A stretch of 64,000 nt of DNA from positions 2,294,001 to 2,358,000 of the forward strand of contig CBDCVB010000002.1 in the NCBI GenBank assembly GCA_965222895.1, read 5' to 3'. This document shows positions 41,917-51,264 of this stretch, one piece after another. The notes beneath the pieces were generated by a model that saw only the letters and a program-made list of their open reading frames with translations, made no database searches and was not told where the DNA came from. How positions within the stretch are numbered: the first letter of the stretch is position 1; the number at the start of each line of letters is the position of its first letter. Source of the stretch: Bin87 sp965222895. GTDB taxonomy: Bacteria > Chloroflexota > Dehalococcoidia > Lucifugimonadales > UBA3495. The position numbers and the translations under genes are program-made.

Positions 41917-42957
41917 TCAGTATCCTTCCAAAAATGTGTGGCGCATCCGCAATCCTTCGCGTTCCGCAACTACATCAAGCAACGCCAGCGCGCCCGGCAA
42001 CCTATCGCGCACACTAACTATATCGTCCAACGCCAGACTCATCTCATTGGACGCGTTAGCCATCATCGCCTGCCTCGCAGTCAGGCCATCTCTGGCCGCG
42101 GCAATCGCAGCGAAGCCGCGCAGTAACTCCGCCACGACTCCCATCTCCATCCATACCAAGCTGATAGCACCCACCACTTCTTCACTGGGGCAACCCTCCG
42201 ACACACCATGTCGCAACTCCTCCTCCAAGTTTTCATCGCACACCCACTTCCAGCCCACATCACCCCAATAACCTGGGCTTACATCAGGGTAGCCCGCGAT
42301 GTAACTCTCAACATACGCGAAGAGGTCCCTACCCTGGCCGCCTCTCCAATCTTCCAAGTCCATGTTGGCCAACCCCAGAATCCCACCTTCCAAACCGGCT
42401 AATCCACGGGCCAACTCCTCATTCTGCCGCGTCACCCACCCGATACGATCCATGTAAAGATGCTTCCGCGCTCCTTCAGCCGCATCCTCACCATCCCACC
42501 AAACCCCCCACCCCAAGCGGCCTGGCGCCCAAAGCACACCATTGCCTCTCTGCTCCACCACCCTGCCAGCGGGAAATTCCAGCTCCAACGGCGTCAACTC
42601 ACGCACTTCACCAGTCGAGTCCAGCTTCACCACCGGCCGCCCCGAATCACCAAGGTAGAGCGGCTCACCAAACCTCGCCACCGAGCCAGCCTCCTGCGCT
42701 GTCAACGAACGACCGGCTTCGGGATGATTGCTCAGCACAATCCCCGCCCCACCCAGACCCGCCGGCTCGTCGAAAAAACGGTTGTAAACCAACCACACCC
42801 CTCCTATAACCAGGAAGGTGGCCAACACCACCATTCCGAATTTCCCGGAGAGGAACCCCCCAGCCAGCCACCTCAGGCCGGATAACCGGGGCCTACGGCC
42901 CCGGTTATCCAAGAGGATGTCCGGAGTTGCCCTACCGTCCGAACGCTCCTGATACAT
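41917..42957 (-). CDS. single-pass membrane protein, 346 aa
   Basis: A 50-residue cytoplasmic Arg-rich part precedes the helix FGMVVLATFLVIGGVWLVYNRFF; the remainder is extracytoplasmic, rich in Gly/Glu/Trp, with a helical C-terminus (ARDGLTARQAMMANASNEMSLALDDIVSV). Topology resembles VirB8/VirB10-like bitopic components of type IV systems but no sequence signature supports that. Its start is 1 base from the preceding stop. Confidence 0.75.
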   Translation of the reverse strand: MYQERSDGRATPDILLDNRGRRPRLSGLRWLAGGFLSGKFGMVVLATFLVIGGVWLVYNRFFDEPAGLGGAGIVLSNHPEAGRSLTAQEAGSVARFGEPLYLGDSGRPVVKLDSTGEVRELTPLELEFPAGRVVEQRGNGVLWAPGRLGWGVWWDGEDAAEGARKHLYMDRIGWVTRQNEELARGLAGLEGGILGLANMDLEDWRGGQGRDLFAYVESYIAGYPDVSPGYWGDVGWKWVCDENLEEELRHGVSEGCPSEEVVGAISLVWMEMGVVAELLRGFAAIAAARDGLTARQAMMANASNEMSLALDDIVSVRDRLPGALALLDVVAEREGLRMRHTFLEGY

Positions 42958-43797
42958 CTATCCTCCAGACTTGCGCACCAGCTCCCCGCATATTGCACAG
43001 CCGTAGCGGCTCATCACCTGGACAAAACGATCCATCCCAAGGCCAATCTCGGACTTGGCCTGCGCCACTGCTTCACGCTCGGCAACTTCAAGGTCTCCAT
43101 CAACACTCTTCAACAGCGCCCGCGTCGTTTCCAGCTGACGATACACCGTCCTCAGCGACCGCACCGCGTCATCCAGTTGCAGGATGTACGCTTTCACTTC
43201 CTCGCCAATCGTGTCGTTGTCGTCCACATCCTCCCTCACACGCTCCCAGCGTGCTTCCAGAACCTGCAACTCCGTACCCGCCAGCGCCATGTGGATATCC
43301 ACCGATTTATCGCCCCATTCGGACACATCACGGTAGACAACCTGCCGCAGGTGCAGCCACATCGACGTAGCCGCCCATATAGCGAGACCAGACTCGGACA
43401 TAGACCGTACCTCTCGTTCCGTGAGGTACGGACGTAGCCCAGCCTGCGGCGCCAGCGGATTAACGGGTATCACCGGCGACATCGCTACCCGAGTAGCCGA
43501 TTGCTCCGCCACCAACGTGGCACCAACGTCCTGCGTAGGCGCCGGCGTCTCAGTCGGCTGCATCGCAGAAACTGTCTGCTCCACCTGTTCTTCAACAGAT
43601 AAACCTGACAGAGGGAACTCCCCAGTGGCGGAGAAATCTCCGCCATCACCGAAATCCACCAGTAGGTCATCCTCAGGTTCACTGCCAGAGAACATCATCA
43701 CACCCACCACTATCACCAGCAACAAGCTGACACCAGCACCTGCTGTGATAATCAGGCGCTTCCCGCTACTGGTCAGCTTTTCGATCAGATCCTTCAA
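42958..43797 (-). CDS. single-pass membrane protein with coiled coil, 279 aa
   Basis: Short basic N-terminus, helix LIITAGAGVSLLLVIVVGVMMFSG, an acidic/Thr-Pro linker, then helical periplasm-side region (LQLDDAVRSLRTVYRQLETTRALLKSVDGDLEVAEREAVAQAK) and a terminal CAICGEL pair. No family recognised. Nearly abuts genes on both sides; bitopic architecture shared with the next gene. Confidence 0.75.
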   Translation of the reverse strand: MKDLIEKLTSSGKRLIITAGAGVSLLLVIVVGVMMFSGSEPEDDLLVDFGDGGDFSATGEFPLSGLSVEEQVEQTVSAMQPTETPAPTQDVGATLVAEQSATRVAMSPVIPVNPLAPQAGLRPYLTEREVRSMSESGLAIWAATSMWLHLRQVVYRDVSEWGDKSVDIHMALAGTELQVLEARWERVREDVDDNDTIGEEVKAYILQLDDAVRSLRTVYRQLETTRALLKSVDGDLEVAEREAVAQAKSEIGLGMDRFVQVMSRYGCAICGELVRKSGG

Positions 43798-43801
43798 TTC
43801 A

Positions 43802-44437
43802 TCACCTCTCTATTGCCGTGAGGTACTCACGGTAGGTATCGAGCTCACTTTCGATAGTCGCTTCAGCTTTACGCAAATAGTATTCCGATTCTCGCTTGAA
43901 CCTTTCGAACACTTCTTCCTCCTGCCGGTTCATCACCTGCAGAGACCGGCCCGACGGGCCCACCGTCAACGACGCGGCCAACAATCGATCGGAACCGAAA
44001 CCGGTCCACTGCATCCCTTCCAGGAAGTCCAGCAACGAACCCGTATATTTGCTCTGCAACGACACGGGCACCTTTAACGATGCAGCCCTGTCGAAGAATT
44101 CCTCAGCATGAGCCGTCACATCGTGTACTTCGATGACCCATTCAAGGTCCACATCCGACTTGGTGTCGTACTCCAGCAACAGCTGCATATCACGGTTGAT
44201 CTGCTGCAAAGTCTCCAACAAGATCATATGCGTGTAGACGTACGTGACCTCGATCAGCAGCTCTTCCTTCGGACTCAGCGCAAACTCCGCTTCGGCAACC
44301 ACCGTCGCCTGGACGCCCGGTACATCATCGAACTCCATCAGCTCGAATTCATCTTCTCCCCCACCGCAAGCAACTGACAGAGAAATTGATAGCGCCAACA
44401 CCGCGCTACTTAACCGGTTGAATCGCGATTTGTTCAT
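43802..44437 (-). CDS. lipoprotein, helical, 211 aa
   Basis: ATG 44437 chosen because AGGAG lies 9 bases upstream. Lipobox SLSVACGGG, acidic linker, then long helices (LIEVTYVYTHMILLETLQQINRDMQLLLEYDT; EEEVFERFKRESEYYLRKAEATIESELDTY). Family unknown. GCAAAACG motif lies 144 bases upstream at 44581-44590. First of four closely packed genes (44437 to 41083). Confidence 0.75.
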   Translation of the reverse strand: MNKSRFNRLSSAVLALSISLSVACGGGEDEFELMEFDDVPGVQATVVAEAEFALSPKEELLIEVTYVYTHMILLETLQQINRDMQLLLEYDTKSDVDLEWVIEVHDVTAHAEEFFDRAASLKVPVSLQSKYTGSLLDFLEGMQWTGFGSDRLLAASLTVGPSGRSLQVMNRQEEEVFERFKRESEYYLRKAEATIESELDTYREYLTAIER

Positions 44438-44670
44438 GCAATCAAGCTCCTGGAACACACCCCCATCAACCCGACGAGCGCGTTTGAAGCACGAGCCGCG
44501 AGGCTCATATTCGTACCTCTCCTTTCACCATCGAGAATCGGGATGCCTGCCGCCAAACATAGAACAAACCCCAATTCGCTCGTTTTGCGGCTAAGTCCGT
44601 ACCAAACGACATGGGCAGAATCCACTAACGAGAAAGAGCGCCTCTTCGTCGCGCTCTATCCAATGAAACT

Positions 44671-45336
44671 TCAGTAGCTACGATCCCATATTTTCAGACG
44701 GCTGTGATAAATCCAACATCCCGCGCCATCAGAAGGCTTTTTCTCCGTATCGAAGTAGATCATGATGTTGTTGTCAGCATCCCTCACCGTAGCATTCCGC
44801 ACATCAGCGCCACCCCCAGGCTGTTGCAACCCCCTGGGCACATCCGTCTGCCCAATCTCAGGACCCTCACAACGAGCCGATCCTAAGCCGTATAGAAAAG
44901 GATTGTTCGGAGTAACCGCTCGAACCGGCGACACCAACGGAGACCAATTATCGAGACCACACCCTTCCTTGCTTGCCTGCACCTGCCGGATCATGCTATT
45001 CATCCTGTCCGCATCACTCGCAGTACGTGTTCTGACCAACTGCTTCTGCAACACCCGGTCGCAATCCAAACCCACCACTCCACTCAAGTTTTGACCCGTA
45101 GCCGGCCTGATCAGACGTTGGTTTATCGCATCCGGGATCATGAATGACGCTCCGACCAACAGCAGTCCTATCAGCACTCCAATCAGGGAAGAACGTGCTT
45201 CACTTATCTTCTGCGGCTCCCCGCTGGACGTCATCCATTTAATTCCAGCCCAACTGACAAATATCGCCGCGACCGACCCTCCCAGAACAGCCACCAGGTT
45301 GGCAATGCCGCCGAACATGAAAAGAACAGTTTCCAT
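44671..45336 (-). CDS. VirB2-like pilin with four-Cys ectodomain, copy 4
   Basis: 221 residues. METVLFMFGGIANLVAVLGGSVAAIFVSWAGIKWMTSSGEPQKISEARSSLIGVLIGLLLVGASFMIPDAI is two membrane helices with a short basic loop, as in VirB2/TrbC-type pilins. Then the shared ectodomain: LDCDRVLQKQLV, EGCGLDNWSP, ARCEGPE, TDVPRGL, DNNIMIYF and a final GCWIYHSRLKIWDRSY. Last of four tandem paralogues, 21 bases after the previous gene's leader ends. Confidence 0.8.
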   Translation of the reverse strand: METVLFMFGGIANLVAVLGGSVAAIFVSWAGIKWMTSSGEPQKISEARSSLIGVLIGLLLVGASFMIPDAINQRLIRPATGQNLSGVVGLDCDRVLQKQLVRTRTASDADRMNSMIRQVQASKEGCGLDNWSPLVSPVRAVTPNNPFLYGLGSARCEGPEIGQTDVPRGLQQPGGGADVRNATVRDADNNIMIYFDTEKKPSDGAGCWIYHSRLKIWDRSY

Positions 45337-45357
45337 AGGAGAGAACCTCTACCAATC

Positions 45358-45996
45358 TCAGTAACTCCGGTCCCAGATCTTCAGTCGACTCACATACAGC
45401 CAACAATCGGCACTGTCCGACGGACCGTCATCAAAGGCCCCGAAGTCGACAAAGATATTGTTCTCCGAATCCCGCCCGCTACCCCACTTCAGCCGGTTCA
45501 TCGAACCCGGCATAAGGAGCCCTTTGGGAATTTTAGAGCTACCAATTTGGGTCAACGCATGCCCCGAGCAACTGCCGTTCACACCGTCGTAAATGACCGG
45601 ATGCCATATTTCGGAGCTACAGCCATCAATCTGGGACTGGATCGACTGCACTACCCTCTGCATACGCGGAGCATTTCCCGCCCAACGAGCGGAGATCAGG
45701 TTATTCTTCAAAGCGCCATCGCAGTCCACGCCAGCGCTCGTCATCACAGAATGAGCGCCACTCGGCCGCAAGATTCTTTGATTTATCGCGTCAGGAATGA
45801 TGAAAGACGAGCCCACCAACACCAACCCCACCATCGTGCCGATAATCGAAGCCCGAGCCTGAGAAATCTTTTGCGGGTCTCCCCCAGCCATCATCCACTG
45901 GATGCCAGACCAAGCCACGAATATGGCTGCAATAGAACCGCCCAAGACGGCAATCAAGCTCGCAACACCGCCGAATAGATACAGAATGGGTTCCAT
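45358..45996 (-). CDS. VirB2-like pilin with four-Cys ectodomain, copy 3
   Basis: 212 residues. Two N-terminal helices (GGVASLIAVLGGSIAAIFVAWSGIQWMM; ASIIGTMVGLVLVGSSFIIPDAI) around GGDPQKISQAR. Ectodomain: VDCDGALKNNLI, DGCSSEIWHP, GSCSGHA, SKIPKGL, ENNIFVDF and DCWLYVSRLKIWDRSY, identical to copy 4 in the last ten residues. A CCCCGTC motif variant is 70 bases upstream. Confidence 0.8.
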   Translation of the reverse strand: MEPILYLFGGVASLIAVLGGSIAAIFVAWSGIQWMMAGGDPQKISQARASIIGTMVGLVLVGSSFIIPDAINQRILRPSGAHSVMTSAGVDCDGALKNNLISARWAGNAPRMQRVVQSIQSQIDGCSSEIWHPVIYDGVNGSCSGHALTQIGSSKIPKGLLMPGSMNRLKWGSGRDSENNIFVDFGAFDDGPSDSADCWLYVSRLKIWDRSY

Positions 45997-46145
45997 TGGA
46001 CTTGCTTACGCCTCGCTCACACCGACATTACGTTGATTGACGCAAAGCTAGACCCAACGACGCTTACCCCGTCTTGACCAACAGTTGAACCAACGAAAAA
46101 CCGGGTGCGCTTCTACGCACACCCTGCTTTCAAGAAAGGTTGGTC

Positions 46146-46781
46146 TTAGTACACTTGATCCCAAGTCCTCAAACGGTCGGAATACAGCCAGCACTTGGCA
46201 CTATCGGTCGGCAAATTATCAGTATGGAAGTGGACAATGATATTGTTCTCATTGTCCCGACTCGAACTATCCCTCACGTTACCGGTAGTATCCTTATGCA
46301 AACCGCGGGGCACATCCGTATCCCCAACCGCTGTTACCTCGAAGCATCCATGGGACGCCGTAACCGCTTTCTCGACCACAGTAGGATCCCAGATGTCGGC
46401 CGCGCACTCATTACGCTGAGCTTGAATCTGCTTGATAACAGCATTCATCCTCGAATCATTAGAGGCAGCCCGCTGGAACACAAACTGGTTTTTCAGCACC
46501 CGGTCGCACGACAGACCCGCCGAGTTTTCGATTGCAGTACCGCCAGCCGGCTCGATGATCCTCTCGGAAATCACCTCCGGCACGATAAACGCCGCACCGA
46601 CAATCACCAAACCAACCGCGGCGCCGATGAGCGCCATTCTGGCTTGACCAGTCTTCTGCGGGTCACCGCTGGCCATCATCCATTGGATGCCGGCCCAAGC
46701 AAAGAATATCGTCGCCATGGCTCCGCCCAACACCGCGATCAAAGTCGCGGCCCCAGCGAACATCTGGACTAGTGCTTCCAT
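46146..46781 (-). CDS. VirB2-like pilin with four-Cys ectodomain, copy 2
   Basis: 211 residues. N-terminal 125 residues almost identical to copy 1: LIAVLGGAMATIFFAWAGIQWMMASGDPQK and ALIGAAVGLVIVGAAFIVPEVI helices, then LSCDRVLKNQFVFQRAAS. The region after CAADIWDP differs from copy 1 and is shorter; the end is KCWLYSDRLRTWDQVY. CCGTTTTGC word 57 bases upstream (46838-46846). Confidence 0.8.
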   Translation of the reverse strand: MEALVQMFAGAATLIAVLGGAMATIFFAWAGIQWMMASGDPQKTGQARMALIGAAVGLVIVGAAFIVPEVISERIIEPAGGTAIENSAGLSCDRVLKNQFVFQRAASNDSRMNAVIKQIQAQRNECAADIWDPTVVEKAVTASHGCFEVTAVGDTDVPRGLHKDTTGNVRDSSSRDNENNIIVHFHTDNLPTDSAKCWLYSDRLRTWDQVY

Positions 46782-46974
46782 CTCTCTTCAACCTCAAGTT
46801 CTGATTGCCAGACAAGCTACATCCACAGTCGGTTACCCCGTTTTGCAAAAATGCTCCTCCAGAGACTCACGCTCAACGATTCCCGAATCGCCGTCTAAAC
46901 CAAAAGCGCCGCGGTTAACCGCGGCGCTTTACAGAACCACACAGTGGCGGATAACCCGCTTCACACTGGTGGAG

Positions 46975-47682
46975 TCAGTACTCCTGATCCCAAGTGCGCA
47001 GCCGGTTCGCGTAAAGCCAGCATCTAGCACTATCCGTAGGCAATTTTTTGTTGCCGAAATGAACAATCAAGTTGTTGTCACTATCCCTGCTCGAATTATG
47101 CCTCACCGTATCCCTGTTGACGACAGTGGCAGAACCTCCCTTCTGTAGCCCTCTGGGCACGTCGGAATCCCCGACCTTCTCATAAACTTTCGTAGTAACA
47201 GGGTCATGGCAGCCACTCGCCGCAGCCTGCGTCTCCCAAGCAGAATCTACACGTTCCGTCGCAGCCTTCGCATCCACAACATAAGGATCCCAGATATCCG
47301 CCGCGCATTCAGATCGTTGCGCCTGAATTTGCTTGATAACAGCATTCATCCGGTCAGCGTTAGAGGCAGCGCGCTGGAACACAAACTGGTTTTTCAGCAC
47401 CCGGTCACATGATAGACCCGCCGAGTTTTCGATTGCAGTACCGCCAGCCGGCTCGATGATCCTCTCGGAAATCACCTCCGGCACGATAAACGCCGCACCG
47501 ACGATTACCAAACCAACCGCGGCGCCGATGAGCGCCATTCTGGCTTGACCAATCTTCTGCGGGTCACCGCTGGCCATCATCCATTGGATGCCGGCCCAGG
47601 CGAAGAATATCGTCGCCATCGCACCGCCCAACACCGCGATCAAGGTCGCGGCTCCAGCAAACATTTGGACTAGCGCTTCCAT
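46975..47682 (-). CDS. VirB2-like pilin with four-Cys ectodomain, copy 1
   Basis: 235 residues; ATG at 47682 preferred over 47703 because GGAG lies just before it. Same plan as copy 2 with a longer variable part between the second and third Cys (VVDAKAATERVDSAWETQAAASGC). Ends RCWLYANRLRTWDQEY. The IS1182 element begins about 70 bases upstream, just beyond the CCGTTTTGC word at 47745-47753, so it may have cut the gene from an upstream promoter. Confidence 0.8.
   Translation of the reverse strand: MEALVQMFAGAATLIAVLGGAMATIFFAWAGIQWMMASGDPQKIGQARMALIGAAVGLVIVGAAFIVPEVISERIIEPAGGTAIENSAGLSCDRVLKNQFVFQRAASNADRMNAVIKQIQAQRSECAADIWDPYVVDAKAATERVDSAWETQAAASGCHDPVTTKVYEKVGDSDVPRGLQKGGSATVVNRDTVRHNSSRDSDNNLIVHFGNKKLPTDSARCWLYANRLRTWDQEY
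47330..47682 (-). repeat. direct repeat of pilin 5' half
   Basis: About 350 bases nearly identical to 46432-46781, covering the membrane helices and first Cys of the two adjacent pilin genes; divergence starts sharply after the second conserved Cys. Indicates recent duplication or gene conversion. Confidence 0.85.
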
Positions 47683-48866
47683 CAAAGGTCTCCATAAAGG
47701 CAAATAGCCAAGTTTACGTTAACTTACAACCTCCAATTGAGACCCCGTTTTGCGACCCTAGAAAGCTGGCCGGAAACTGGAGCGATTCCGCCGAGCGGTT
47801 ATACTCCGGGCAATCGAAGCTAGCGGAGCAGGGCAATGCTGGGGAAGCATTCGGACCAGAGGGGCCTGTGGGAAGCGGATCGGTTGTATCCGGACTACGT
47901 GGGCCAGGACACCTGCTACGGCTTGCTGGCCGCACTGCGGGGCGAGCTGTTCAGCGATGACGATTTTGCCGAGATCTACGGTCCGGACAATGGTCTGGAC
48001 AGCGTGCCGCCCAGCCTGCTGGCCACGGCTCTGCTACTGCAGACCTACGACCAGGTGAGCGATGCTGAGGCGAGGGCCGACTTCGACATCCGTTGGAAGG
48101 TGGCGTTGGGGATTGAGATTGAGGATAGACCCTTTGCCAAGAGTACCCTTTGCAAGAGTACGCTGCAGCTGTTCCGGGCGCGGTTGATACTGCACGAGAA
48201 GGTGCGGGAGGTATTCGAGAGCAGCCTGGCCTGGCTCGGCAGTCGGGCTACCTGAAAAAGCGTGGGATGCGGGTGGCGCCGGACACGACCTACATCCTGG
48301 GACGGGGCGCGGTGCAGGACACCTACAATCTGCTGGCGGACGGCATCGTCAAACTGTTGCGGGCTCTGGCGGCCGCGGCGAAGATCGACGTCAGGGAATG
48401 GGCCGAAGCCCAGGGGTGCGAGAAGTACCTGGGCTCCAGCATCAAGGGCGAGGCGGCGATCGACTGGTCGGACCGCAAAGCGCGGCGGAAGCTTTTGGGG
48501 GCGATAGTGGCCGATGCGGACCGGCTGCTGGCATTGGCGCGGCAGGCGTGGGTGGAATTGCCGGAGGACAGCGCCCAGCGGCAGAGCATAGTGGCTGGGG
48601 CGGAGTTGCTGGGACAGTTGCTGCTCCAGGACATCGCGCGCCAGAGCGGCGACGGCGATGCTCATGCTGCTGACGGGGTGAGCGTCAGGGATGGGGTGAG
48701 CAAGGACCGGATGCTGTCGGTGCATGACCCGGAGCTGCGCCACGGTCACCAGAGCAGCCGGCGGCGCTTCAACGGGCACAAGGCCGCCATCGTGGTGGAC
48801 ACCGACAGCCAGCTGATCACGGCCGTGGACGTGTTGCCGGGCAATGCTATGGACTAACGGAAACTG

Positions 48867-50255
48867 TCACGCCACCGCGGCCGTTGATGCGTGGGGCACA
48901 ACCGGAGCTTGGGCATCGGATCTGGGCACCAGTTGGTAGCCCAGCTGGGCGGCACGCCGCTTGGTGGCGCGGAGCGCCCTTTGACGATACTGGCTTTCGT
49001 AGTACTCTGCGCCGGCATCCACGTACGCTTGGCCGTACCGCAGCATGGCGTAAATGATGCGAGCCAGCTTGTGAGCCGTGGCGGTGATGGCCTGAGGCAC
49101 TCCCAGCTGGGCCTTCTTCCGGTGCAGGAAGGCGCCCAGGGCGCTGTCGGAGCGATGCAGCGCGTTGGCGGCCAGACGCAATGCTGCCGCCGCCCGGCTG
49201 GCGCTGGGCTTGGTCTTTGAGCTGATGACCTTGCCGCCGGTGACCCGGTTGTTCGGGCTTAGCCCCAGCCAGGAAGCGCAGTGGCCGGCACTCTCCCACT
49301 TGGTCATGTCCGTGCCAATCTCACTCACCACCTTCAGGGCCGTGTAGGCGTCCACACCGTCAATCCGGGTCAGGTCCACCCCCGTCATCTGATACAGGTG
49401 GGTCCGGACATCGAAGCGCGACGCGTTCCCCTGACGGGGCTTTTTCCCATTGGGAGCCGGAGGTTCCCAGTCGCTGCGGTCCTCAAACCGTTCCAGCTGG
49501 GCTTCAATCTCCCAGTCGCACTCGGCAATCTTGCCTTGGTACGCCCGGTACAACTCCAGGGCCTGGGTCAGCTCGAAGATATGTTCCTCCCGCCAGTGCC
49601 CCTGCAACGACTTGGCGATGGTCGCCTCGTCCGCCTTGATCCGATAATTGCGCAGTTGCGCCAGCTTACGCGGATCCCGCTCGCCGCCCACGATGGCCTC
49701 GATGATGTCCATGCCGGTCTGGCCGGTGATGTTGCTGATGACGTGCTGGAGCTTCACGTTCATCTGGGTCAGCGCCTTCTGCATATGCTGGATATGGTGG
49801 GACGCGTATTCCACCAGCATCGTTCGCTGGCGCAGGTAGCTACGCAGGCGTCGGATCTCCCCGTCGGGACGGAAGGCGCCCGACAGCAGCCCATAGGTGT
49901 GCAGCTGCTGCAGCCACTGGCAGTCCAGCACGTCGGTCTTGCGCCCGGGCACGTTCTTGATGCGCCGGGGGTCCACCAACATCACCGCAAAGCCCCGTTC
50001 TTCCAGCACCCCGAACAGCGGTATCCAGTACACCCCCGTCGACTCCATAACCACGGTCTCCACGCCGCACTCGGACAGCCACTCCGCCAGGCGATACAAG
50101 TCGGCCGTGAAGGCGGCGAACTCTAGCACCGGCTGTTCGGCGCGGTCTTGGGGCACCGCCACGAAATGGCTGGTGGCGCCCACGTCGATCCCCGCCGCGT
50201 TCAGGTTCAACTGGGATAGCCCCGCTGGTTTGGCGCTGTTCTTGCGTGTGCTCAT
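48867..50255 (-). CDS. IS110-family DEDD recombinase
   Basis: 462 residues from ATG at 50255 (GGGGG upstream). The RuvC-like domain begins NAAGIDVGATSHFVAV (first Asp), ETVVMESTGVYWIPLF (Glu), AVMLVDPRRIKNVPGRKTDVLDCQWLQQL (two Asp, DEDD tetrad). The C-terminal Tnp_20 domain has LTRIDGVDAYTALKVVSEIGTDMTKW...CASWLGLSPNNRVTGGK, with the likely Ser nucleophile in this region (SWLGLSP). No damage seen. It works with a bridge RNA to join element and target. Confidence 0.92.
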   Translation of the reverse strand: MSTRKNSAKPAGLSQLNLNAAGIDVGATSHFVAVPQDRAEQPVLEFAAFTADLYRLAEWLSECGVETVVMESTGVYWIPLFGVLEERGFAVMLVDPRRIKNVPGRKTDVLDCQWLQQLHTYGLLSGAFRPDGEIRRLRSYLRQRTMLVEYASHHIQHMQKALTQMNVKLQHVISNITGQTGMDIIEAIVGGERDPRKLAQLRNYRIKADEATIAKSLQGHWREEHIFELTQALELYRAYQGKIAECDWEIEAQLERFEDRSDWEPPAPNGKKPRQGNASRFDVRTHLYQMTGVDLTRIDGVDAYTALKVVSEIGTDMTKWESAGHCASWLGLSPNNRVTGGKVISSKTKPSASRAAAALRLAANALHRSDSALGAFLHRKKAQLGVPQAITATAHKLARIIYAMLRYGQAYVDAGAEYYESQYRQRALRATKRRAAQLGYQLVPRSDAQAPVVPHASTAAVA

Positions 50256-50280
50256 CATCCCCCCTGCTATTGCAGCGTAG

Positions 50281-50500
50281 GCGTGTCGCCGGAGGGAGTC
50301 GCCAACACCGAACAATCTATGGAACGGGATCGCCCCTGGTGGGGCGTCACCAATGATGCAGTCGTAAGACTCCCGGACCATGCTCCCGATCGGGCAATAC
50401 GCACCAATGCCTGCTCGGTCTTCATCCAGGCGGCACACCTCGCCATGAGCATACGCACCCTGACACAGACTCACCAGTTAGTCGCCTCTGCACGGGCCGG
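50281..50500 (-). ncRNA. candidate IS110 bridge RNA
   Basis: Non-coding leader of the IS110 transposase. On the + strand ATGCTCCCGA (50380-50389) is exactly the 10 bases spanning the restored target junction, CGGGCAAT (50391-50398) matches the left target flank, and CTATGGA (50317-50323) matches the element's own end with the core (48847-48853). Read along the minus-strand RNA, the target words come first and the donor word second, the order known for IS621 bridge RNA. A CGCCCC/GGGGCG hairpin lies between them. Confidence 0.6.
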
Positions 50501-51264
50501 CCACGGGCATAACTCTGCTCCCGACAATCCGGGGGCATTGGAACCGGTGGAGCAGAGCGAAGCGAGTACCGACTCGGTGGTGGCGGAAGCCATGGGCGAC
50601 GCCGCCTATGGGGACGGAAATACCCGCCAGGCCTTCGCCGACGCGGGACGCCGGTTGGTGGCCAAAGCGCCGGGCCGGCCCGACCGGAAACACTTTCCCA
50701 AGCATGACTTTCAACTCGACCTGGCCGCGGGCAGTTGCACCTGTCCGGCGGGACCGGTTACCCGCACCATCGTGCCAACCGGGAAACGGACGGACCGCAC
50801 CGGTCGTGTCTATCGCTTGCAGGCCTTCCAATTTGATGGGGAGACCTGTGGGGCGTGCGCGCGGCGGCCCGAATGCATCGCGGCCCAAGGCAGTAAAGGA
50901 CGCAGGGTGCAAATCCATCCGCAGGAAGCCCTGCTGCAGGAGGCCAGAGCGTTGCAGCAGAGCGCTGCCTACGACGAGTATCGAGCACGACGGATGGTAG
51001 TGGAGCACAGATTGGCTCGGCTGGTCCAGTTGGGCATCCGGCAAGCCCGTTACTTCGGTAGGGTCAAAACGCGATTCCAGCTGTATCTGGCGGCCACGGT
51101 GGCCAACCTGACCCTGGTGTTGGGCAACATCGGGCGGTCGGGCAGTACCGGTGGCGGCGCAGCAGGCCACCGTGTCGTCCTCAATGTTGTCCGTGCTGTG
51201 GTCGCCAATGCTGCGGCCAACTTCAGCGCTGTCCGGCTCGGACAACTATGGTCCCTGTTTTTCC

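Larger units (their letters stand above)
48849..50519 (-). mobile_element. IS110-group insertion sequence
   Basis: About 1.67 kb inserted in the IS1182 gene at GCAATG-CT-CCCGACAATCC; the CT (or GCT) is present at both junctions (48846-48848, 50517-50519) and there are no inverted repeats, as expected for IS110. A 264-base non-coding region precedes the transposase and only 18 bases follow it, the arrangement of the IS110 group whose bridge RNA is encoded upstream. Confidence 0.85.
47836..51250 (+). pseudogene. IS1182 transposase, frameshifted and split
   Basis: Part 1 (47836-48255) MLGKHSDQRGLWEADRLYPDYVG...LATALLLQTYDQVSDAEA is the family's N-terminal domain. Near 48230 the frame shifts and continues YLKKRGMRVAPDTTYILGRGAVQDTYNLLADG...VHDPELRHGHQSSRRRFNGHKAAIVVDTDSQLITAVDVLPGNA. 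IS110 follows; after it PDNPGALEPVEQ...EAMGDAAYGDGNTRQAF...RPECIAAQGSKGRRVQIHPQE...EHRLARLVQLGIRQARYFGR completes the enzyme. The DDE residues would be in VDTDSQ, GDAAYGD and the VEHRLA region. Inactive through both lesions. Confidence 0.85.
47754..51253 (+). mobile_element. IS1182-family element, interrupted by IS110
   Basis: Ends form an imperfect inverted repeat: GACCCTAGAAAGCTGGCCGGA at 47754 and, in reverse at 51253, GACCATAGTTGTCCGAGCCGG. Without the nested IS110 the length would be about 1.83 kb, normal for the family. + strand is G-rich, against local trend. It separates the pilin array from the Cys-rich exoprotein gene. Confidence 0.75.
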
